Part shown: in pieces, positions 43,427 through 49,243 of the stretch | How the letters are laid out: every line of letters begins with the position of its first letter | How positions within the stretch are numbered: the first letter of the stretch is position 1 | Assembly (NCBI GenBank): GCA_002323995.1 | Contig: DCQY01000008.1 | Coordinates: forward strand, 1,530-50,772 | Source: Akkermansiaceae bacterium UBA1506 | GTDB taxonomy: Bacteria; Verrucomicrobiota; Verrucomicrobiia; Verrucomicrobiales; DEV007 | Direction of reading: 5' to 3' | Length of the DNA: 49,243 nt | The notes under the pieces: generated by a model | The model's database searches: none | What the model was told of the DNA's origin: nothing | The model's input: the letters and a program-made list of their open reading frames with translations, nothing else | Made by a program: the position numbers and the translations under genes

Positions 43427-44276
43427 ATAGTTTTGAAAAATCATTGCTCCTGATTTCTGGAGAGTAGGAGGGACGACTTGCCGACACTATGTAAACCCCT
43501 GCCTGTCCAAAATAGGAACCGCCTTCTATTGCTTTTCGGGCCTTGCTGATGCACGCCTTGGCCCAAGGAAGGTCATCATCTGGGATGAGTTCTAGTTTGA
43601 AGCTGGTTGTGATATTCAGAAAGTCATTCCCGTCCATCATTTCAGTGTTGATGGTCACGATCTGGTTCATGGTATCAGTGAAGTGATTTTCCCATAGTAA
43701 CCCCGACAGTTTGCGCCCGATTTTTCGATCGCCGCCACGTTGTGCCTGGGAGGAAATGGCGGTCTCGATGAACCTGTCCATATCAGCGATAGTAGGCATA
43801 AAACTAAACAGGCTGTCATCGGTTTCCAGAATTGCCAGCCTCCCGCCAGGCTTCAGCTTGCGATAAATAGTCTGTAAAGCTTTAGCTGGTTCTGCAAGGT
43901 GCTGGAGCAGAAAACGGCAGTAGGCGAAATCAATACTTGCATCCTCCAAGCAGTCCAACTGATACACATCACCTGCGCGAAATTCTGGTGGGCCTTCAGT
44001 GTCCGATGCCATTTTTCGGGCCAGTGAGAGGAGTGACTCGTTGAGTTCAACACCGATGACCTTGCCTGCGGGACAGAGTTCACGTTTAATTAGTCCGGAT
44101 ATAAACCCCGGTCCAGATGCTAGGTCCGCCACGATCATGCCGTCCTCTAGGCCGTGGGCGGCGAGGTAGCTTTCTTCGATGGACCAAGCAACCTTTGCCT
44201 GTCGTTTTAACCTTTCCAGTTCATCGGTATTATTTGAAAACTCTCCGTAGTTGTAGGTTCCTAGGTTGTTACCCAT
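43425..44276 (-). CDS. Class I SAM-dependent methyltransferase
   Basis: 283 residues. Motif I is IVADLASGPGFIS (48-60); the acidic ribose-binding residue is in VIGVELNES; FAYCRFLLQHLAEP and LKPGGRLAILETDD complete the Methyltransf_11/25-like fold. A C-terminal extension of about 100 residues is not recognised. Its ATG lies inside the last 8 bases of the N-acyltransferase/cyclic-nucleotide gene, so translation is coupled and the enzyme probably methylates a product related to that protein. Substrate unknown. Confidence 0.88.
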   Translation of the reverse strand: MGNNLGTYNYGEFSNNTDELERLKRQAKVAWSIEESYLAAHGLEDGMIVADLASGPGFISGLIKRELCPAGKVIGVELNESLLSLARKMASDTEGPPEFRAGDVYQLDCLEDASIDFAYCRFLLQHLAEPAKALQTIYRKLKPGGRLAILETDDSLFSFMPTIADMDRFIETAISSQAQRGGDRKIGRKLSGLLWENHFTDTMNQIVTINTEMMDGNDFLNITTSFKLELIPDDDLPWAKACISKARKAIEGGSYFGQAGVYIVSASRPSYSPEIRSNDFSKL

Positions 44277-45417
44277 TTGCTTTATATTGTTTTAGATTGT
44301 CGTATGTCCCGATCATGCGTCCGGCCAGAATGCACCCAATATTTAGCAACACGGTGGCCATCAACTTTGGTTTTGTTTTAATGAGCCGCATTGCCGTTTG
44401 CCTTGAGAGTACGTGGATTAGGCCATCTTCGAGTGCAATTACATCTGCCGTCCTGCCTGTGGCGGTGAGTAATCCGATTTCACCGAATATTTGTCCACGC
44501 CCCAGAATAATGGCATCAGTGTCTTCCCTGTCCTGTCTGACTGAGACGCTACCCTGTTCAATGATAAACATTTCCTCTCGGTAATCTTCTTTTTGGATAA
44601 TGTGATCGCCGGATTCAAATTTCAGCGGGTATGTATTTATTCTTAACTCTTCGACTTCATCTTTTGTAAGTCCGGCAAAGATAGTTTCTCCAGTGCACTC
44701 AAGTGCAAGCTGGAAAGTTTGGTCCAGTGCATGACTGTAATCCAGTGACTGCAGATCGTATGTTTGCAGGGCATCAGTAAAGTTTTCGAGAAACCATGCA
44801 ACCTCTTGGCAGATTTTACCGGAAAGCGATTCTTTTAATGTCTTAAGGAAAGGTGAGCCACATTTTTCAAGATGCTGTTCATCTCGAAGAACCTGCACCA
44901 TGGGGATATCATAGCCAAAGGATTCATAAAGGATATTCGACTTGTAGCGGCGGTATCCCAGTTGGGAATACAGCTGTGCCATGTGTGGCGGTGCTGCACA
45001 GAAGTCAAAAGTGACTCCGTCAGACATGGCTGTCTGAAAGGCCTTCGAGAATAGTCGCCAAAGTACTGTTGAGCCTCTTAACTCAGGTGAAATCATCAAT
45101 CTTGAGGTGAAGCATATTCGGCCCGATTTACTTTCCAAGAAAGGCTTAAAGCAGAACATTTCTTGGTATTCGGCGAACCTTTCCGGCAAAGAGGTAAGCT
45201 CATCAGCATAGGTCAGGCGCAGTGCACCTAGAATGCCGTTATTTTTCTTTATAACAAGATTCTTTGAGATCGCATCCAGTTCATCTGTAATTCTGCCAGA
45301 TTCATGATCTGCACCTACAACCTCTTTCTGCATGCTACGTACATAGATATCGTAACGGAAACGAGTTAATTCCTCGAGATCGATATGATTTGATACGATT
45401 TCTATATTCGTGGACAA
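44269..45417 (-). CDS. GNAT/FeeM-like N-acyltransferase fused to a cyclic-nucleotide-binding domain
   Basis: 382 residues. Residues about 14-165 look like the FeeM/acyl-homoserine-lactone-synthase-like branch of GNAT: RYDIYVRSMQKEVVGAD, ITDELDA, GALRLTY, FTSRLMISPELRGS, AAPPHMAQLYSQLGYRRY. Residues about 240-375 are a cNMP-binding domain: MFIIEQGSVSV, then IFGEIGLLTATGRTADV with the phosphate-binding E313 and R322 both kept. Cyclic nucleotide may therefore control acylation. Mycobacterial PatA joins a cNMP domain to GNAT in the opposite order. No transmembrane segment or DNA-binding domain is present. It overlaps the downstream methyltransferase gene by 8 bases. By eye the pair is more AT-rich than its neighbours. 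Confidence 0.82.
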   Translation of the reverse strand: MSTNIEIVSNHIDLEELTRFRYDIYVRSMQKEVVGADHESGRITDELDAISKNLVIKKNNGILGALRLTYADELTSLPERFAEYQEMFCFKPFLESKSGRICFTSRLMISPELRGSTVLWRLFSKAFQTAMSDGVTFDFCAAPPHMAQLYSQLGYRRYKSNILYESFGYDIPMVQVLRDEQHLEKCGSPFLKTLKESLSGKICQEVAWFLENFTDALQTYDLQSLDYSHALDQTFQLALECTGETIFAGLTKDEVEELRINTYPLKFESGDHIIQKEDYREEMFIIEQGSVSVRQDREDTDAIILGRGQIFGEIGLLTATGRTADVIALEDGLIHVLSRQTAMRLIKTKPKLMATVLLNIGCILAGRMIGTYDNLKQYKANG

Positions 45418-45563
45418 AGCGATTCCCGCAGCGAGAAAGGGTGCAATTCAATATGAATGGAGCAAATGAATACTTCAAGAGTTAGCATATTTTTAGATGG
45501 TGGCTAAACATCCAGTCCCTAACCTGTATTCAGTTGCGGTAACACACGCTTTCCTTGCCTTCC

Positions 45564-46922
45564 TTACGCAGAATTCTTCGTTACAAACTCTTTCACTGCT
45601 TCAGCAGAGGCTTCGACTGGATAGTTCACCTGTTTTTTCTTTTTGAGCGCCTCGAGAGACTCCTCTTTGGGAACCTCGCCGATCGCGTGCTTGATCACGT
45701 CAGGGAACTTGGCTGCGTGAGCAGTTGCTAGGACGATGTTCGTTTTGGATAGATTGAGATCTTGGAATCCACAGGCAGTATGAGGATCTACCACATAGTC
45801 GTAGGTCTCTTTCACGGCTCGGATGTTCTTCAAGATATCTTCATCAGAACTGTGAGTTGCTGTGAAGTTTGAGGCATTGAAATTCGGAATGGCAATCGAA
45901 CCGTTCGAGATGAACTCAGCCATTTGAGCTAAAGTGGCGTCAGCGTTCTTTTCGTTGTGGTAATAGAGGAAACGCTCGAAATTTGACGCGACCTGAATAT
46001 CCATGCTTGGTGCGTGGCTTGGGTGGACTTTTTCAGGCTCGTAAGTGCCGCTGGTAAAGAGGCGATAGAGGATGTCGTTTTGGTTAGTCGCCACCGCAAA
46101 CTGGTCAACCGGAAGGCCCATCTGGTGAACCAGCCAACCGGCGAAAATATTCCCGAAGTTGCCAGTGGGAACGATGAAATTAACATCATCACGATTTTCC
46201 GGGGGGAGTTGCATGAAGGCATGAACGTAGTAAATAGCCTGCGCCAGAACACGGACGATGTTGATGGAGTTGATCGCTGAGAGGCGGAGCTGCTCTTTTG
46301 TCTCAAGATCACCCATCAGCTCTTTAACGATCGCTTGGGCATCATCGAAGGAACCCTTGATTGGGATAGGGAAGATATTGCTGGCGCCGGTGCAGGTCAT
46401 CTGTCGCTCCTGCAGTTTTGAGATGCGACCCTCCGGATATATAACAAAGGCGTTGACTCCTTTTTTGCCGGCAAGTCCATGGATCGCGGCGGATCCAGTG
46501 TCCCCGGAGGTGGCACCAAGCACGTTAATGGTTTGTCCCGTGCGTTCGATTTGCTCCTCGAAAAGATTGCCAATGAGTTGAAGGCCGAAGTCTTTAAAAG
46601 ACAGGGTCGGACCGTGGAAAAGCTCTAGAACGAAAAGGTTGTCTTCCAGTTGAATGAGCGGTGCGCTCATGGTGTCGCTAAAGTCACCGTAGCTTTTGTC
46701 GACGATTTCGACGAGATGGTCGGGATTATGATCAGAGTCAAAGAGGCCGAGAATATCCCAGGCGAGCGCCGGGTAGGGGAGGGCGTCTTCAATCAGGAGA
46801 TCGCTGGGAAGGAGGGGGAGATTTTTCGGCACGTAAAGTCCGCCGTCGGGTGCAAGCCCATTGGCGAAAGCATCGAAGAAACTGACGGGGTCACTACCCC
46901 CCCGCGTCGAGACAAATTGCAT
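45564..46922 (-). CDS. thrC: Threonine synthase
   Basis: Last step of threonine synthesis, from O-phosphohomoserine, PLP-dependent. 452 residues: FVSTRGGSDPVSFFDAF and LAPDGGLYVP at the start, the PLP lysine in TLSFKDFGLQ (K110), LGATSGDTGSAAIHG (phosphate-binding), YPEGRISKLQERQM and VPTGNFGNIFAGW. The start is the ATG before QFVSTRGG; an upstream extension would run into the hom gene. hom lies 53 bases upstream on the same strand, forming a hom-thrC operon; aspartate kinase is at 13538. Confidence 0.96.
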   Translation of the reverse strand: MQFVSTRGGSDPVSFFDAFANGLAPDGGLYVPKNLPLLPSDLLIEDALPYPALAWDILGLFDSDHNPDHLVEIVDKSYGDFSDTMSAPLIQLEDNLFVLELFHGPTLSFKDFGLQLIGNLFEEQIERTGQTINVLGATSGDTGSAAIHGLAGKKGVNAFVIYPEGRISKLQERQMTCTGASNIFPIPIKGSFDDAQAIVKELMGDLETKEQLRLSAINSINIVRVLAQAIYYVHAFMQLPPENRDDVNFIVPTGNFGNIFAGWLVHQMGLPVDQFAVATNQNDILYRLFTSGTYEPEKVHPSHAPSMDIQVASNFERFLYYHNEKNADATLAQMAEFISNGSIAIPNFNASNFTATHSSDEDILKNIRAVKETYDYVVDPHTACGFQDLNLSKTNIVLATAHAAKFPDVIKHAIGEVPKEESLEALKKKKQVNYPVEASAEAVKEFVTKNSA

Positions 46923-46975
46923 GGGTAAAGCTAAAGCGTTTTTGGAGGTTTGAAATTGGAAATTGCCGACAATGA

Positions 46976-48277
46976 CTAACTGAGATCTTCTACTCGTAGC
47001 AAGACGGGTGATTCGCAAACACAATCGAGTTGGCCGATACGATCGATAGCGGTCTGGACGATCCCAAAGGGTGCATAGTGGAGCATTAAGACGACAGGTG
47101 CTGTTGCTTCATTATGGTCCTCTGGCTGTATCAACGAGAGAATGCCGACATCAAGTTCGCCAAGTAGGGCAGCAATCTGCGCGAGAACGCCGGGACGGTC
47201 CTCAACTTCGACTCTGAGATAATATTTGGAAATGCTTTCTTCGATCGGAGCGGGTTTACCGTAGAGCCCGTGAGTGACAAAACCGGAACCGGTGTTTGAG
47301 CCGATCAGAGCAGTAGCATCCGCGATATCGGCGATGACTGAGCTAGAGGTCGGGTCCTGCCCCGCACCGGATCCATAGAAAAGTGTTTCCCCAACAACAT
47401 CGCCTTTAACTAGGATGGCATTGAAGACACCCTTAACCGAAGCGAGGATGTGCTCCTTGGCGATTAGTGAAGGCTGAACACGGACTTCGATCGCACCTGT
47501 TTTTTCGTGCAACTGGATGATCGCGAGAAGCTTAATGGAGTAACCAAGCTTTTCAGCGAAAGCGATATCTTCACGATGAACGTTTTCAATACCCTCCACG
47601 TAAATCTTGTCACAACGGACCCAACAGCCATAGCTCAGCGAAGCGAGGATGATCGCTTTATGAGCGGCGTCCCAGCCGTTCACATCCAACGTTGGATCGG
47701 CTTCGGCATACCCCAGTTCCTGAGCCTCACCCAGAGCAGTTTGGTAGTCGAGTCCCTCCTCAGTCATCCGTGTTAAAATGTAATTACATGTGCCGTTGAT
47801 GATGCCAGCCATGGTCTGGATGTGGTTGCCGATCAAAGACTCTTGAACTGTCTTAATGATCGGGATACCACCAGCGACTGCTGCTTCGTAGTAGATGGGC
47901 TGGCCATGTTCTTCGGCAATCGCGAAAAGTTCCTGCCCACGTTCGGCGAGTAGTGCTTTGTTTCCAGTAACAACGGCCTTTCCGTTTTCAAGTGAAGCTT
48001 TGACCAGGTCGAAGGCACGATCGATTCCGCCTATCAATTCAACGATCAAATCGATTTCCGGATCATGAACTAGATCATTCAGGTCAGTGGTCACGAGTTC
48101 TGCAGGTATTTCGACGGAGCGGGTCTTGTTGAGATCACGGACCGCAATGCGGCTAACCACAAACTCACGTCCTGTTCGCTCGCGAAGCAGGTGTTGGTTC
48201 TTCTGAATGTTCTTGTAGACTCCGGCCCCGACGTTGCCAAAGCCTGCGAGACCGATTTTTAGATTAGGTACCGACAT
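46976..48277 (-). CDS. hom: Homoserine dehydrogenase
   Basis: Reduces aspartate semialdehyde to homoserine. 433 residues: NAD(P)-binding GLAGFGNVGAGV, VTGNKALLA, AAVAGGIPIIKT, IINGTCNYILTRM, YAEADPTLDVNGWDAAHK and GSGAGQDPTSSSV. A C-terminal ACT domain (YYLRVEVEDRPGVLAQIAAL) suggests threonine feedback inhibition. The start is the ATG before SVPNLKIG; a longer frame adds 22 unlikely residues. It is divergent from a DUF1080 gene and heads the hom-thrC operon. Confidence 0.96.
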   Translation of the reverse strand: MSVPNLKIGLAGFGNVGAGVYKNIQKNQHLLRERTGREFVVSRIAVRDLNKTRSVEIPAELVTTDLNDLVHDPEIDLIVELIGGIDRAFDLVKASLENGKAVVTGNKALLAERGQELFAIAEEHGQPIYYEAAVAGGIPIIKTVQESLIGNHIQTMAGIINGTCNYILTRMTEEGLDYQTALGEAQELGYAEADPTLDVNGWDAAHKAIILASLSYGCWVRCDKIYVEGIENVHREDIAFAEKLGYSIKLLAIIQLHEKTGAIEVRVQPSLIAKEHILASVKGVFNAILVKGDVVGETLFYGSGAGQDPTSSSVIADIADATALIGSNTGSGFVTHGLYGKPAPIEESISKYYLRVEVEDRPGVLAQIAALLGELDVGILSLIQPEDHNEATAPVVLMLHYAPFGIVQTAIDRIGQLDCVCESPVLLRVEDLS

Positions 48278-48407
48278 CTTCCGCAAAAGAAGGTCTCCGA
48301 AGGCCTCTTCGCAAACGGATTTTCGGACCTTTCGTATATCCAAAGTAATTCAGAACGACGTAATTCGGGAATTGCATTGAATCCAACCTCATGGCCTACT
48401 GCCTCCC

Positions 48408-49091
48408 ATGAAAATTTATTCACTTCTTTTAATGCCAATCCTCGGCACTCTGGCTCTTGCCACGGTCGAGGCCGAAGAAGGTTTCATCGAGCTTTTTAAT
48501 GGCGAGAATCTTGATGGTTGGACGCCCTCAAAGGAGAATCCTGATTCATACTCGGTTAAAGACGGTAAACTCATCGTTAAGGGCGGGCGAAGTCACTTGT
48601 TTTACACCGGCGATGTTCAAGCCGGGAAATTCAAAGATTTCGAACTAAAGGTCCGCGCGAAAACATTCCCAGGCGCCAACAGTGGTGTCTATTTCCACTC
48701 AGAATATCAGAATGAAGGCTGGCCAAACAAAGGATATGAGTGCCAGGTAAACTCTACCCATAAGGATCCGAAGAAGACTGGAAGCCTTTACGGCGTGATC
48801 AATATTCTCGTACTCGCCGAGGGGCAGAAACAGCCCAAGGGTGGCAAGCATATTGAGCGGGACAAGGCTCCTAGCACTGATGGTGAGTGGTTCGACTACC
48901 ATATCATCGTCAAAGGGCGTGACATTGAAATTAGAGTCAACGGAGAGACGACAGTGAAATACAGCGAGCCCAAAGGTGGCCCTGATACCGTTTTTGGTGG
49001 CCGCCGTCTTTCCGAGGGAACTTTCGCCATTCAAGCTCACGACCCTGATAGCGAGGTTCATTATGAACGGTGGGCGGTAAAGCCACTTTAA
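48408..49091 (+). CDS. Secreted DUF1080 protein (3-keto-disaccharide hydrolase-like)
   Basis: 227 residues. A signal peptide (MKIYSLLLMPILGTLALATVEA) is followed by a single DUF1080 domain: FIELFNGENLDGW, YSVKDGKLIVKGG, FELKVRAKTFPGANSGVYFH, GYECQVNSTH, GEWFDYHIIVKGRDIEI and LSEGTFAIQAHDP. It is the third DUF1080 domain in the window and lacks the basic tail of the one at 37555. It lies alone, divergent from hom. Carbohydrate binding or 3-keto-glycoside cleavage is inferred from the family. Confidence 0.92.
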   Translation: MKIYSLLLMPILGTLALATVEAEEGFIELFNGENLDGWTPSKENPDSYSVKDGKLIVKGGRSHLFYTGDVQAGKFKDFELKVRAKTFPGANSGVYFHSEYQNEGWPNKGYECQVNSTHKDPKKTGSLYGVINILVLAEGQKQPKGGKHIERDKAPSTDGEWFDYHIIVKGRDIEIRVNGETTVKYSEPKGGPDTVFGGRRLSEGTFAIQAHDPDSEVHYERWAVKPL

Positions 49092-49217
49092 TCGTGTGCC
49101 TGCGAAGGGAAAATCGACGAGAATCATAAAATTTTCCGTTTGTTTTTCCCGTGTTGGCGACTATTACTTTCTCCCCCGCGATATTCTGATCTTTCAGGAA
49201 ATCGCAAAGGGTGAAGC

Positions 49218-49243
49218 GGCTCGATAGCTCAGTTGGTAGAGCA
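49218..49243 (+). tRNA. Partial tRNA gene (5' end), cut by the window edge
   Basis: GGCTCGA (acceptor strand), TA at positions 8-9, then GCTCAGTTGGTAGAGC forming the D stem and loop, ending at the last base. The pattern is unmistakable tRNA, but the anticodon lies beyond the window, so identity is unknown. Confidence 0.85.

Noticed and set aside
49102..49152. GGGAAAA...TTTTTCCC hairpin before the tRNA
   Set aside because: Arms are far apart and mostly A/T runs; no convincing terminator or promoter could be assigned.

Overview
The window looks like ordinary chromosome of a free-living, probably marine member of the Verrucomicrobiota (PVC group). No rRNA or other decisive marker is present, so this is inference from gene content: a light-driven proton pump next to its retinal-forming oxygenase, two S1-type sulfatases (one fused to a DUF1080 domain), two more secreted DUF1080 proteins, GYF/DUF4190 membrane proteins, a PVC-style prepilin with an AFTLIELLVV start, and a recA upstream region carrying an imperfect match to the TGTTC-N4-GAACA LexA motif known from Verrucomicrobia. 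No phage, IS element, CRISPR array or plasmid function was seen.

Layout. 0.1-3.4 kb (minus): rhodopsin plus Blh oxygenase, preceded by a sulfotransferase. 3.4-4.5 kb: a broken thioesterase-domain remnant and a small exported basic protein. 4.5-7.6 kb (plus): a two-gene operon coupling a large exported protein with kinase-like motifs to a Pycsar-effector-like (DUF5706) membrane protein; this is the best candidate for an undescribed system. 7.8-14.8 kb: housekeeping and regulation (RhlE, dGTPase, a cytoplasmic NtrB/NtrC-like pair, CutA, aspartate kinase). 14.8-18.1 kb (plus): a sulfatase followed at once by a MobA-FdhD fusion. 18.1-24.6 kb (minus): GYF/DUF4190 protein, PfkB kinase, ThiE, DUF1080-sulfatase fusion, SprT-like protease and serine acetyltransferase. 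24.8-28.6 kb: TauE-type exporter, uracil phosphoribosyltransferase, and a sodium/solute symporter with its DUF4212 partner.

28.7-36.5 kb: an acyl-activating enzyme with a degenerate acyltransferase domain, BipA, TilS, dTDP-glucose dehydratase, Maf and an HTH-metallo-beta-lactamase fusion. 36.7-40.9 kb (plus): prepilin, DUF1080 protein, then an overlapping trio (MFS transporter, DUF4190 protein, secreted OB-fold-like protein). 40.9-43.4 kb: divergent trpS and recA. 43.4-45.4 kb (minus): a second unusual pair, an N-acyltransferase fused to a cyclic-nucleotide-binding domain, overlapping a SAM methyltransferase. 45.6-48.3 kb (minus): hom-thrC. Then a DUF1080 protein and the first bases of a tRNA cut by the window end.

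How the genes fit together. Aspartate kinase (13.5 kb) feeds the hom-thrC operon (48.3-45.6 kb) for threonine synthesis. The sulfatases and DUF1080 proteins point to use of sulfated polysaccharides. The rhodopsin and Blh supply light-driven proton motive force. The MobA-FdhD fusion implies a molybdenum formate dehydrogenase elsewhere in the genome. All calls come from reading the sequence; no database search was run.
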